64,000 nt of DNA from JAAXHB01 sp965221635. Its GTDB lineage: Bacteria; Actinomycetota; Acidimicrobiia; Acidimicrobiales; Aldehydirespiratoraceae. The translations under genes and the position numbers were made by a program. Below are positions 8,435 to 19,600 of the stretch, piece by piece (position 1 is the stretch's first letter; each line of letters begins with the position of its first letter). The DNA lies in assembly GCA_965221635.1 (NCBI GenBank), contig OZ244902.1, forward strand, positions 3,472,001-3,536,000, written 5' to 3'. Below the pieces are notes generated by a model. It had not been told where the DNA came from, searched no databases, and worked only from the letters and a program-made list of their open reading frames with translations.

Positions 8435-9469
8435 TCAGCAGGTTGGTCGATGGTGGTCGGAGGACAGGAGGCTGGTGGTTAGTGATTTGGCGGCTTGGGC
8501 GGCTGAGATTTTGCCTTTTTGGGCGCTTTGGAGGATCTCTTGGCCTTGTTTGTTGGCGTGGTGTTCCAGGGCGTTTGTCATTTGGCGGGAGACTCGCATC
8601 AGGACTTCTTGGCGGATCCTGGCCTTTGCCCTGGTGGCGCGGAGGCCTCCTTGCTCCAGCAGTAGCAGGTGTTGATCGACGGCTGCGATGAGGTCGGTGG
8701 TTCCGGTGCCGTTGGTGGCGACTGTCATCACGATGACTGGTTGGGGCGGAGCTGGTTCGGGGATCGTGGACTCCGACGGGGCGGTGGGGGTGCGGGTGTG
8801 GCCGGTTAGTTGGCTTAGGTGGAGCATTTGTTCGAGATCTCGGCGGGTCACATCTGCGCCGGGGCGGTCGGCTTTGTTCACCACGAACACGTCGGCCACT
8901 TCCAGCAGGCCGGCTTTGTTGGCCTGCACTCCGTCACCCATTCCGGGGGCGACCACCACAACGGTGGTGTCGGCGCTGTTGGCCACGTCCACCTCAACCT
9001 GGCCCACGCCCACGGTTTCAACGATGATCGGGTCAAACCCACAGGCGTCGAACACCCTGATCGCACCCGGCACCGCCAACGCCAAACCACCCTGATGACC
9101 CCGCGTGGCCAGCGAGCGGATGAACACCTCCCCTACCGCCTCCGCGTCCATGCGGATCCGGTCGCCCAGAATCGCGCCCCCCGACAGAGGCGAAGACGGA
9201 TCCACCGCCAACACCGCCGGTCGTCGCCCCCGCCCGACCAGTTCGGTGAGCACCCGGCCAACCAGCGTCGACTTGCCCGACCCGGGCGCCCCTGTCACGC
9301 CGATCACGTGCGCGCCCGCCTGGTGAGGGTGGGTCAAGTCCGCGATCCGGTCAGCGGCCTCGCCGCCACGTTCGGTGAGGGTGAGCAGCCGCGCCACGCA
9401 GCGTCGATCACCCGCCCGAGCCTGCTCCACCAAGCCGGGCAGCGAACCCGCAAGCCTAGACGCGCTCAA
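8435..9469 (-). CDS. meaB: MeaB/ArgK-type G3E GTPase, mutase chaperone
   Basis: A 344-residue P-loop GTPase that loads and protects B12-dependent acyl-CoA mutases. Walker A is GAPGSGKST (about 60-68), followed by LAVDPSSPLSGGAILGDR, the MeaB signature, then VETVGVGQVEVDVA and the guanine-specificity motif NKAD. The C-terminal helix region (ILQSAQKGKISAAQAAKSLT) is the dimerisation tail typical of the family. Its ATG overlaps the stop of the upstream B12-binding subunit by 4 bp (ATGA), so the two are translationally coupled. Family and context agree. The target mutase is the icmA-like gene upstream. The last 100 bp are duplicated at 5365-5468. Confidence 0.95.
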   Translation of the reverse strand: MSASRLAGSLPGLVEQARAGDRRCVARLLTLTERGGEAADRIADLTHPHQAGAHVIGVTGAPGSGKSTLVGRVLTELVGRGRRPAVLAVDPSSPLSGGAILGDRIRMDAEAVGEVFIRSLATRGHQGGLALAVPGAIRVFDACGFDPIIVETVGVGQVEVDVANSADTTVVVVAPGMGDGVQANKAGLLEVADVFVVNKADRPGADVTRRDLEQMLHLSQLTGHTRTPTAPSESTIPEPAPPQPVIVMTVATNGTGTTDLIAAVDQHLLLLEQGGLRATRAKARIRQEVLMRVSRQMTNALEHHANKQGQEILQSAQKGKISAAQAAKSLTTSLLSSDHHRPTC

Positions 9470-9885
9470 CTGGGACGAACCGCGCCCTTCACGGCGCCCT
9501 GAACCGCGGCCACCACTTCAGCAGCAGAGGCGCCCGGGCCCAGCACTGCGGCAACACCACGGCGCAGCAGTTCCTCGGCGTCGTCGTCGGGAACGATCCC
9601 GCCGATTATCACCGGCACGCCCAGCCCGGCATCGGCCACTGCCTTCACCATGCGTGGCGCAAGGGTGAGATGACCGGCGTTGTGCATGGACAGACCGATC
9701 GCGTCGGCGTCCTCCTCTTCGGCGGCCCGCACGATCATGTCGGTGGTTTGACGCAACCCCAGGTACACCACCTCCATGCCGGCGTCCCGCAAAATCCGGG
9801 CCACCACCTTGAGCCCCCGGTCGTGACCGTCGAGGCCCAACTTGGCCAACACCACCCGGATTCGCTCCACCCCCGATCCGGTCAT
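9466..9885 (-). CDS. icmB: B12-binding small subunit of acyl-CoA mutase
   Basis: A 139-residue stand-alone cobalamin-binding domain. It has the lower-ligand motif DxHxxG as LDGHDRG (Asp19, His21, Gly24), then YLGLRQTTDMIVRAA, IGLSMHNAGH and the PVIIGGIVPDDD loop, in the order of methylmalonyl/isobutyryl-CoA mutase C-terminal domains. Its length equals that of known IcmB proteins (about 136 residues). It lies 103 bp downstream of the large subunit gene and overlaps meaB. It should form a heterotetramer with the 567-residue partner. The icmB label depends on the large-subunit residues described there. Confidence 0.9.
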   Translation of the reverse strand: MTGSGVERIRVVLAKLGLDGHDRGLKVVARILRDAGMEVVYLGLRQTTDMIVRAAEEEDADAIGLSMHNAGHLTLAPRMVKAVADAGLGVPVIIGGIVPDDDAEELLRRGVAAVLGPGASAAEVVAAVQGAVKGAVRPS

Positions 9886-9988
9886 GCCCGAAGCCCCCGT
9901 CGCCCAACCAGCTGCGGCGAAACCCAGGCACGCGTCGAGCAGTCAGCCCAGGCGGAGAACAACTCCACCGGGCCGGCACCCGGCAAGC

Positions 9989-11692
9989 TCACCATGAGGC
10001 GGGTTCTGTGTAGCGGCCGTACACGTCGGCCAGCGCGGAGATGATCTCGCCCTCTGTGGCGTAGGCCTTCACGCAGTCGATCACTGCGGGCATCACGTTC
10101 ACGTTCGCGGTGGCGGCATCGGCCCGCAGGCGCCCAAGGGAGGCGCCCACGCTTTCGTCGTTGCGCTCACCCTTGATGTGGGCTAGGCGCTTGAGTTGGT
10201 AGTCCTCGGTTTCCTGACCGATGCGCAACAAGTTGCGGGACTCGGGGTCATCGCCCTCGATGAAGTCGTTAACCCCCACCACGATGCGCTCACCGCTGTT
10301 CACGGCCCGCTCGAAACGGTAAGCCGAGTCGGCGATCTCGCCCACGAACCAGCCGTTGTCTATGCCCGCGTAGCACCCCTCCAAGATCGACCCGTCGCCC
10401 AGTTCCAACAGCTGATCGAACACAGCGTTGGCCTGGCGTTCCATTTCGTCGGTCATCCATTCCACGTAAGCGGAGCCGCCGAGCGGGTCGGCCACGTTCG
10501 CCACGCCGGTCTCATGGGCGATGATCTGCTGGGTTCGCAAAGCGATTCGGGCTGCGTCCTCGGTGGGCAACGCCAACGCCTCGTCATAAGAGTCGGTGTG
10601 CAACGACTGCGTTCCCCCGAGCGCACCCGCCAGCGCCTGCAACGCCACCCGGGCGATGTTGATCTCGGGTTGCTGAGCGGTGAGCGACACACCCGCGGTT
10701 TGGGTGTGGAAACGAAGTTTCAGACTGCGCTCGTCACGGGCGCCGTAACGGTCACGCATCCAGTTCGCCCAGATCCGTCGGGCGGCCCGGAACTTGCCGA
10801 TCTCCTCGAAGAAGTCCATGTGACTGTTGAAAAAGAAGCTCAACCGCGGCGCGAAGTCGTCCACTTGCAGGCCCGCGGCCGTTGCGGCCTCCACGTACGC
10901 GAAACCGTTGGCGAGTGTGAACGCGAGTTCCTGGGCCGCGGTTGAACCGGCCTCGCGGATGTGATACCCCGAGATCGACACCGGATGCCAGCGGGGCATC
11001 TCCGCGGCGGTGAAGCGCATCATGTCGGTGACGATCCGCATCGATGGCCGAGGCGGGAATACGTACTCCTTTTGGGCTTGGTACTCCTTGAGGATGTCGT
11101 TTTGGATGGTGCCACGCAGCGCGTCGCGCCTCACGCCCCTGTTGTCGGCCAGTGCCACGTACCAGGCCAGTGCCACCACCGCGGGCCCGTTGATCGTCAT
11201 CGAAGTTGACACCGAAGACAGGTCGATCCCGTCGAAAAGGTCATCGGCGTCGGCGAGCGTGTCGATCGCCACGCCGGCGCGTCCCACCTCCCCGGCGGCC
11301 CAGTCGCTGTCGGAGTCCCAACCCATCAGGGTGGGCATGTCAAACGCGGTGGACAGGCCGGTTCCGCCGTTGCGCAACAGTTCCTTGAAACGGGCGTTGG
11401 TGTCCTCGGCGGTGCCGAAACCGGCGAACATTCGCATCGTCCAAAGACGCGAGCGGTACATGGCCGGGAAGATTCCCCTGGTGTAGGGAAACTGACCCGG
11501 AAACGGCTCGCCGCCGTACACCGGTTCCACACCCACACCCGACATCGTCTCGAAACGCCGGTGGTCGAGTTGCGACGCGTCGTAAGCCTGACGCCACCGC
11601 CGACGAGCCTCCTCGGCCCCGCCAGGATCCAAGGCTTCGATGTCCCCCGGCGCCGCCGGTTCCTCAGACGTTTGGTGTTCGGACTGGTGCAT
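9989..11692 (-). CDS. icmA: Acyl-CoA mutase large subunit, isobutyryl-CoA mutase-like
   Basis: A 567-residue TIM-barrel subunit of a B12-dependent acyl-CoA mutase, the same size as IcmA of Streptomyces (566). The substrate channel is clear: TAFDMPTLMGWDSD, GVAIDTLADADDLFDGI, SMTINGP, GTIQNDILKE and SISGYHIREAG. Two pocket positions separate methylmalonyl- from isobutyryl-CoA mutases. The Tyr of RQYAGF (Tyr89 in the Propionibacterium enzyme) is Phe89 here (MRMFAGFG), and the carboxylate-binding Arg207 is Gln207 (EYQAQKEY). Phe/Gln is the isobutyryl-CoA mutase pair. The enzyme would thus interconvert isobutyryl- and n-butyryl-CoA, in valine or fatty-acid metabolism. Automated annotation will probably call it methylmalonyl-CoA mutase. 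Confidence 0.9.
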   Translation of the reverse strand: MHQSEHQTSEEPAAPGDIEALDPGGAEEARRRWRQAYDASQLDHRRFETMSGVGVEPVYGGEPFPGQFPYTRGIFPAMYRSRLWTMRMFAGFGTAEDTNARFKELLRNGGTGLSTAFDMPTLMGWDSDSDWAAGEVGRAGVAIDTLADADDLFDGIDLSSVSTSMTINGPAVVALAWYVALADNRGVRRDALRGTIQNDILKEYQAQKEYVFPPRPSMRIVTDMMRFTAAEMPRWHPVSISGYHIREAGSTAAQELAFTLANGFAYVEAATAAGLQVDDFAPRLSFFFNSHMDFFEEIGKFRAARRIWANWMRDRYGARDERSLKLRFHTQTAGVSLTAQQPEINIARVALQALAGALGGTQSLHTDSYDEALALPTEDAARIALRTQQIIAHETGVANVADPLGGSAYVEWMTDEMERQANAVFDQLLELGDGSILEGCYAGIDNGWFVGEIADSAYRFERAVNSGERIVVGVNDFIEGDDPESRNLLRIGQETEDYQLKRLAHIKGERNDESVGASLGRLRADAATANVNVMPAVIDCVKAYATEGEIISALADVYGRYTEPASW

Positions 11693-11784
11693 GCACGCCT
11701 CCGCTGATGCCGAGTTGGACGACTCCGACTGCGGCCACGCCGTCTACGGCGATCCCCGCTCGGCTGTACTCGCCTGCGGTGAGG

Positions 11785-12744
11785 CTAAGCGGCGAGGGCG
11801 TTGCGCAGCGCGGTGATGGTTTCGGCGGCTTCTCGGCGTGAGATCTCGGCGTGTGGGATCAGGGCCGACCCGTGGAACGTGCCGGGGAACGAATGCAGCT
11901 CCACCTTCACCCCGTCACGAAGCAACGCCAGCGCGTACAGGATCCCCTCGTCGCGCAGCGGGTCGTATTCCATGGTGCTCACATAGGCCGCCGGCAACCC
12001 GGTGAGGTCTTCGCAACGAGACGGCGCGGCCAGGTAGGGCACGTCTTCACGGCCGTGCAGGTCGCCCAGGTAGTGCTTCCAACTCCACACGGCGTTGGGT
12101 TGGTTCCAAAGGGGCGTGTCGGTGAAGCGCTGCATCGAGTCGGTGATCAGGCGGTCGTCGAGTTCGGGGATCTGCAACAACTGGAAGCACAACGCCGGGC
12201 CGCCCCGATCTCGGGCCATCAGCGCCGTTGCCGCGGCCAGGCCCCCACCCGCGGAGGCGCCGCCCACCGCGATGCGATCCGGATCCACACCCAGTTCGCG
12301 GGCGTGATCCGCCAGCCACTGCAGAGCCGCGTAACAGTCGTTGAGGCCCGCCGGGAAGGGATTCTCGGGAGCGAGGCGGTACTCCACGCTCACGATCACC
12401 GCGTCAAGCGTCGAGCAGTACACCTGACAGCCGTAGTCGGAGGAGTCGACCGCACCCATCAAAAAGCCCCCGCCGTGGATGTACAACAACGCGCCACGCA
12501 GATCACCGGCGGCCGGCGCCGCCACCGGCGTGTACACCCGCACCCCAACGTCGGGATTGCCGGCGAGCCCGGCCACCAGGCGGTCCTGTTTGGCAACGTC
12601 GGGCAGGTCGTCCCTTTTCGGCATCGCCTTGCTGATCTCCACGCGGGCCTCGCGCACCGCTTCCAGCGTGTCGAGCCGGCTCACACTGAAGGGCAGAAGG
12701 TCGATCATCTCCGCCAGTTCACGGTCGTAGTCGTATTTCCCCAT
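11785..12744 (-). CDS. Alpha/beta hydrolase, HSL-type esterase
   Basis: A 319-residue esterase of the hormone-sensitive-lipase family. It shows the oxyanion-hole motif HGGG (about 90-93, in LLYIHGGGFLMG), SVEYRLAPENPFPA, the nucleophile elbow GGASAGGG with Ser at about 164, an Asp in MEYDPLRDEG and the His in FPGTFHGSAL. No signal peptide is present, so it acts in the cytoplasm on short acyl esters or lactones. The frame is open further upstream across ubiX, but ATG 12744 with AGAAAGAGA just before it is the sensible start. It lies 41 bp after ubiX on the same strand, probably co-transcribed. Confidence 0.9.
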   Translation of the reverse strand: MGKYDYDRELAEMIDLLPFSVSRLDTLEAVREARVEISKAMPKRDDLPDVAKQDRLVAGLAGNPDVGVRVYTPVAAPAAGDLRGALLYIHGGGFLMGAVDSSDYGCQVYCSTLDAVIVSVEYRLAPENPFPAGLNDCYAALQWLADHARELGVDPDRIAVGGASAGGGLAAATALMARDRGGPALCFQLLQIPELDDRLITDSMQRFTDTPLWNQPNAVWSWKHYLGDLHGREDVPYLAAPSRCEDLTGLPAAYVSTMEYDPLRDEGILYALALLRDGVKVELHSFPGTFHGSALIPHAEISRREAAETITALRNALAA

Positions 12745-12785
12745 AACGGTCTCTTTCTCTTGGTTGGGTCTCAGCTGCTTGGGTC

Positions 12786-13364
12786 TCAGCAAACAGTGCC
12801 CGGCCGTGGGCCTGCCCAGCGGTTGACCATTCCGGTGTCGATGCCGAGCAGGTCGAGCACCCGGCCCACTGAGTGGTTGATCATGTCGTCCACGCTTTGG
12901 GGACGGTTGTAGAACGCGGGCATCGGCGGCGCCACGTGAACACCCATCTGCGCGGCCTGGTGCAACAACCGGGTGTGACCGGCATGCAAGGGGCTCTCGC
13001 GGGGCATCAGCACCAACGGACGGCGCTCTTTGAGGGTGACATCCGCGGCTCGTGTCAACAAGTTGTCCGAGTAGGAGTTCACCACCGCGGAGAGGGTCTT
13101 CATCGAGCACGGCGCCACCACCATGGCGTCCACCGGAAACGACCCGCTTGAGATCGGCGCGGCCACGTTGCGGGAGCTGTGAACATGGTCGGCGAGGCCC
13201 TCGACCCCCTCAAGCGACCAGTCCGTTTCGAGGCTGATGGTGAGCCGCCCCGATGGGGTCACCACAAGGTGCGTTTCAACGTCGGCGACCGTCGCCAGGA
13301 TCTCCAGGGTGCGGATCCCGTAGATGACGCCGCTGGCGCCCGATATGCCGACTATCAATCTCAC
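12786..13364 (-). CDS. ubiX: UbiX-like flavin prenyltransferase
   Basis: A 192-residue flavoprotein. It starts MRLIVGISGASGVIYG, the flavin-binding N-terminus of UbiX/Pad1, and contains VVAPCSMKTLSAV, RRPLVLMPRESPL and PAFYNRPQSVDDMI, all conserved in the family. UbiX makes the prenylated FMN used by UbiD-type decarboxylases. Length is normal. No UbiD gene is in this window, so its partner must lie elsewhere. It is the first gene of a likely two-gene transcript with the esterase. Confidence 0.92.
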   Translation of the reverse strand: MRLIVGISGASGVIYGIRTLEILATVADVETHLVVTPSGRLTISLETDWSLEGVEGLADHVHSSRNVAAPISSGSFPVDAMVVAPCSMKTLSAVVNSYSDNLLTRAADVTLKERRPLVLMPRESPLHAGHTRLLHQAAQMGVHVAPPMPAFYNRPQSVDDMINHSVGRVLDLLGIDTGMVNRWAGPRPGTVC

Positions 13365-13657
13365 AGCAACCTCGCCTCAAGTTACCCCCAGCGAGGGCCG
13401 CAATGCCAGGTGTGACCCACCGAGCCGCCCCCAACCATCACCAAGGCCAGGCCGACAGCCGATCCCCGGCGGGCAACCGGATCAGGGCCTTCCTGACGTG
13501 GGCCCTGGCGCAGCCCGTAGCTCCGGCTTTGGTGCTGTCAAAAAGTTGTTCCTATTACGAGGTATATACGTGTTAGTCTCCCGCCGCGTAGTCATGTAGA
13601 GGGCAGCAGGCCGGGTCTGTGGCATTGCGCGCCCTTTCGGATGCCTTAGGAGACAAA

Positions 13658-16600
13658 GTGACACCAAGTCCCACCACCGCGACCGGAACCAGCAGCCCGA
13701 AGCGAAAGGGCTCACCGAACGGTCGAAGCTCGATGCGCGTTCGGGTGGCGAGCGCATGCACCGCCTGGGCGCTGGCCGCAGCGGTTCTTGTGGCCGCCAC
13801 AACCCCGACCGCCGCCACTCCCCCGCAACCGGCGGAGGCGTCCACCACCAACCAGGCTCCGGTGGTGGCGAACCCCATCGCCGACATGCCCCGCGCAATT
13901 TCGGGCGTGGCCAACACCGTGCAACTTGAAGCGGCCGGCGCGCCGGTGTTCAGCGACGCCGACGCCGACACGCTCACCTATTCGGCCTCGGTTGGTGACC
14001 CGGCCAAGGCGACCGCCTCGGTGACCGGCGCCGTGCTCACCGTGACCGGTGCGACCCACGGAACCACAGCAGTCACAGTCACAGCAACCGACCCGTCGGG
14101 CGACACCGCACAAACGGCGTTCGCGGTGACGGTGTTCGTGGACTACGACTCCGACGACGACAAGCTGATCGAGGTCTCCAACCTGTACCAGCTCGAGGCG
14201 ATCGACTGGGATCGAGACGCCGACGGACGACCCGACACCGCTCGCGCCTCGGACTATTACGCCGTCTTTCCTGGCGCGCTTGTGCGGATGGGCTGCCCCG
14301 AATACCAGTGCAAGGGCTACGAACTCGTGGCCGACCTCGATTTCGACTCCGACAACGACAACGACGTGGACGCCGACGACCACGACGGCCATTTCTGGAA
14401 CAACGGCAACGGCTGGACCGGAATCGCCGCCGCCGACCAGGGCTGGAAGGGCTTCAAGGGAACCCTCGAAGGCAACGGCCACACGATCTACAACCTGTAC
14501 ATGCAACGTGACGACCACACCGTGCGGTCTCCACAGCACCCGGCCAACCATGGCCACGGACTGTTCGGCACGCTCGGACGTGGCGGTGTGATTCGCAATC
14601 TGGGCCTCGTGAACGTCGACATCACCGCGGGCAGCCCCTACAACGACTCGATCTATCCGGGTCTTCCCCCCGACTCGTCGTGGCCGCCGGGTCGTCAGTA
14701 CCAGGTGGGCGCTTTCGCCGGCAACAACCGTGGACTGATTCAGGGCGTTTATGTCACGGGTCGCATCACCGTCACAGGCGACAACGACTCTGTTGGTGGG
14801 ATAGTCGGTGAGCAGTGGCCCGCGGGCGAACTTCGCGACAGCTACACCAACATGGAGATCACCACCACCAGCACCGGCGAGGACTCCAACCTTGGCGGAC
14901 TGGTCGGCTTCCTTCACCTTTCAAGGATCTACAACAGCTACGCCGCCGGTTCGATCACCGGGCCCGCCGATGGCGTGTTCGGAGGCGGCCTCATCGGCAA
15001 CATCTGGCCCGTCAGGTCTTCCCGAGCCCAAATTGTGAACTCGTTCTCGGTTGCCGACGTGTCCGCCTCAGCCGCAACAGCAACCAACGGCGGACTGTTG
15101 GCCCTCAACAGATGGCACCAAACCATCAACGTCAATAGCGAGTCGTCCTACTGGGACACCAACTCCTCCGGTCAATCCACCAGCGTCGCCGGCACAGGCC
15201 TCTCCACCGTCGAGATGCAAGCCGCCACCAACACCGGCGTGGCCAGAGCCGGCTACGACGGCGTCTACTCCAACTACAGCCGATCCCTGTGGGATTTCGG
15301 CACGTCGAACCAGTACCCGGCGCTCAGCGTTGACTTCAACGGTGACGGCACCGCCACCTGGCAGGAGTTCGGCGATCAGCGACCCAACCGTGCACCGGTG
15401 GTGACCGCCACCATCGACGATCTGGAAGCCCAAATCGGCGCCACCGCGGTGCTGGACATGACCGACCCCGACGGCGCCCATTTCGCGGATCCCGAAGGCG
15501 GCGCGCTCAGCTTCACGGCGTCGTCATCGGACTCGGCGGTGGCCGCCACACAGGTGGACGGCGCCAGCGTTCTGGTGAGCGCGGTGCAAGCGGGCAACGC
15601 CGACGTCACCGTCACCGCTTCTGACGCTTCTGGCAATTCCACCTCTCACACGTTCACCGTCACCGTGGTTGCCGCAACTGGCCACGCCCCGTCACGGCCC
15701 ACGATGCAGATAACCCCAGGCGACGGGCATGTGCGCCTCGATTTCGAGCCGGGCAATCCCGGCGAGGTGGTCACCAACTGGAAGCTGCGTTACGGCATCG
15801 GCGGCAACCGCTGGTGCGGTGGCTTCCTGCTGCCCGACTCCGAGGGCAACATCGGCGGCACGATCCGCAGCTACACCGTCACCGGCAAGCCCGGCCTGGG
15901 CGACGTGGGCGGCAACTGCACGTCCAGCCTGCGAAGCGGCGAGCCCTACTACTTCGAGTTGCACGCCCGCAACGACCACGGCTACGGCACCACAAGGTTC
16001 GTGGCCGCCATGCCCGGCGAGGCGACCACTCTCACGGTGTCACCCGGTGACGGGTCGGCCTCGCTTCAGTGGACGCCGCTTTCCTACACGGGCTTCCACA
16101 ACTGGCAGTACCGCCAAAACGGCGGCGACTGGACAGACATTCCGGCGCAGGCCAACTCCACGAACAGCTTCGAGGTGAACAATCTCGCCAACAACGTTGC
16201 GCATGACTTCGAGGTGCGCGCCGTGCGGTGGCACTCGAACCGCAACAAGTTGGCCCACGGGGCTGGGTCCAACACCGTCACCGTGGTGCCCGTACCCGCG
16301 CCGGTGGTTGCCACGGCCCTGGCCGCGCAGTCGGTCGGGGTGGGCCAGTCCATATCAATCGACCTTGAGGCGCCCGGCGCGCCAGTGTTCACCGATCCCG
16401 ACGGGCGCTCCCTCGCGTATGTGGCCGTGGCGCCTGCCAACTCGGCGGTGAGCGCCTCGGTTACGGGCACCACTTTGACCATCACCGGACTCGCCTCCGG
16501 CACCGCCACCGTGGACGTGGACGCCGTGAACAGCGCCTTGATCCTCGCCCGCACCACGGTTTCGGTGACGGTGCTGCCCGGCTCGGTGCCGGTGTTGAAC

Positions 16601-19600
16601 CCCATGGCGGACATCGCCGCGATCAGCACCGGTTCGGTGGTTGAGCTGCCCCTTGGGGGCGACGCAACCGTGTCTCAAAGCGTCACTTCGAGCGATTCGA
16701 GTGTGGTGGCCGCGTATGTGGACGGATCCATCCTTCGACTGTCGGCGGCAGCCACGGGCACTGCCAGGATCTCGCTGAGGGTCACGAACTCCGACGGTTT
16801 GTGGGCCTACGACACGTTCTTCGTGACAGTGGACGACGACCGTGACATGGCGGACACGTCCACCACAATCGGCGAACTGGCCGACGTGGACTTGGCCGTG
16901 GAGGACGGTCCGCTCGCTCGCATAGCCGACCTCGGTGATCCCGATCAGACGGTGACCTATTCGCCTTCTGCCGCTGACACCAGCGTGGCCACCACTTCGG
17001 TGGACGGATCCACGCTCACCGTGGGAGGGCTGGCCGCGGGTTCAACGGTGATCACCGCCACCGCCTCCACCGCCACCGGCCTGAGCGTGTCGCACGGCTT
17101 CACCGTGACCGTCAGCGCGCCCGCCACCGCGCCCGGGGAGCCCACGCTTTGGGTGACCGGCGGCGACGGGCAGATCGTCACGAATTGGACGCCCGGCGCT
17201 GGAGGGTCGGCCACCAAGTGGCAGCTGCGTTACGGCCCGAACGGCGCCAGCTTGTGCGGCTGGTTCGACGTGCCCGACGCCAACGCCGACATCAACGGCG
17301 TGGTGCGCAGCTACACCATCACCGGCCCGCCCGGGCTGGGCCCTGTTGGTGGCAACTGTCCCGCAACGCTCGCCGATGACGAGTTGCAATTCGTTGAGCT
17401 GCGGGCCGTGAACGATCACGGAACCGAAGCCGCGCCCCTAGGGGCGGTCTTCGTGGGCGATCTGCCGGTTCTGAGCGCCACCACCGACGACGCCCAAACG
17501 CAGCTCACCTGGACGCATCCCAACTATTCGAAGGGCACCAGTTGGCAGTACCGCCACAACGGCGGCGACTGGACAACCATCACCGGCAGCAACGCCGACA
17601 CCCGCAGCCACACCGTTGCCGGGCTGGCTAACGACACCGAATACGCCTTCGAGGTTCGCGCCTCGGCGGTGGGTGGCCCCAACAACCACGTCGGCCACGG
17701 CGGGGCCTCCGCGCCTGTGACGGTCACACCCACCGCCGCGCCGGTTGTGGCACGAGCGATCCCCGCCCACGCGGTGGGGCTCGACGCCGCGGTGACGATC
17801 CCGCTGGCCACAGACGGGGCTGAGGTGTTCGACGACGCCGACCTCGCCGCTGTCACCTACAGCGCCACCTCCTCGGACACCGCTGTGGTTGCGGTCGCAG
17901 TTGCAGGCAACTCCACCGACGCCCCGGCGCTGTCCCTCACCGGGGTGACAGCCGGCGACGCCACGATCAGCCTCACCGCCACCGACAAGCACGGCGTGGC
18001 CACCACCACGACGTTCTCGGTGACCGTGGCGGCGGGCGCCGCGCCAGTTGTGGCGCGCCCGATCTACGACATTTGGGCCGCTGCCACAGGTTCCACTTTG
18101 AACATCGGCCTGGAAACACCGGGCGGCGAGGTGTTCTCCGACGCGGACGGGCATTCGCTCACCTACAGCGCCTCGTCGAACGATTCGATGGTGGTGGCGG
18201 CGTCGGTGAGCGGAACGACCCTGCAAATCGAAGCGGTCACACCAGGCACGACCTCGATCACGGTGGGCGCGCTCGACTCTTCGGGTTTGTGGGTGTCCAC
18301 CACGTTCGAGGTGAGCGTGGGCGTGGACTACGACACCGACCGCGACGGCCTGATCGGCGTGGCCAACCTGGCCCAGCTCGCGGCGATCGGCGGCGACCCA
18401 GACGGTGACGGCATCCCCGAAGCCGATCGCGCCACCGCTTACGCGGCCGCGTTTGGGGGCGCCGCGGGCGGAGTGGTGTGCGCGCAGCACCAGTGCTCGG
18501 GGTACGAACTTGTGGCCGATCTGGACTTCGACTCCGACAACGACGGCGACGTGGACGCCGATGACCACAATGGCGCGTTCTGGAACTCCGGGAAGGGCTG
18601 GAGCGCGATCAGCGGGCCGTTCGAAGCGACCTTCGACGGCAACGGTCACACCATCGCCAACCTGTACGTGCGCGACGATCGCAGCGACAGCGGCTCGGGA
18701 GCGTCCGGCGGCAGCTACGGGCTGTTCGCCCACCTCGGCCAGGGCGCAACGGTGCGCAACGTGGGCCTCACCGGGGTGGACATCGTGGTGGGAAGCCCCA
18801 GCGGGCGCGGCTCGGACGTGGCCGGATCACTGGCGGCGCGCAGCGAGGGCACGATCACCGCGGCGTACGCCACTGGAAGCGTCTCGGCCCGCGGCGACCG
18901 CGACCAGGCTGGTGGCCTGGTGGCGGTGAACCTGGGCAACATCTCCCGCACCTACGCGTCGGTGGACATCTACTCCCGCCGCGAGAGGGCCACCGGCGGT
19001 GGTCTGGTTGCCAGCAACGACTTCTCCACCGGCGACAACTTGTCGGGTGTGATCAGCGACAGTTACGCCACCGGAAGCGTGCGCTGGGGTGGCGGCGGCG
19101 ACTTCGGCCAGGTGGCGAACTTTGTGGGAATGCAGAACGACTTGCGCCCCGGGTCGTCACGCGAGAAGCGTCGCAAGATCATCAACAGCTTCGCGGTGGG
19201 CGCGATCAGCGGCACCCGCAATGGTGGCAACTTCATCTGGCAGGGAGACATCAGCTACTACGGCAGCATCGTGAACGGCTACTGGGACATGCAGACCAGC
19301 GGCAGGGACTTTTCCTGGCTGGGCCACGGCACGCCTTTCACCACCGTTGAGCTCCAGCAGGACACCAACGCGATCGTGGCCGCCCCCGCTTACGCGGGCA
19401 TCTACGAGGACTGGGACGCCGCCATCTGGGATTACGGCACGCCCTATGAGTACCCGGCGTTGTCGGTGGACTTCAACGGCGACGGCACCGCCACCTGGCA
19501 GGAGTTCGGCGATCAGCGACCCAACCGGGCGCCGTTCGTGTCGGAGGTTCCCGCTGATTTGACTGTCACCGTGGGCCGCTCCGGCGATGTGGACTTGGAG

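Noticed and set aside
7928..13550. A 14-base identical sequence (GCTGTCAAAAAGTT) near 7930 and 13535
   Set aside because: A match of this length is expected by chance in 64 kb and the flanks do not match.
13712..14917. 401-codon minus-strand open frame opposite giant protein 1
   Set aside because: A Val/Gly/His-rich shadow that arises from the Asp/Thr/Ala codons of the real gene.
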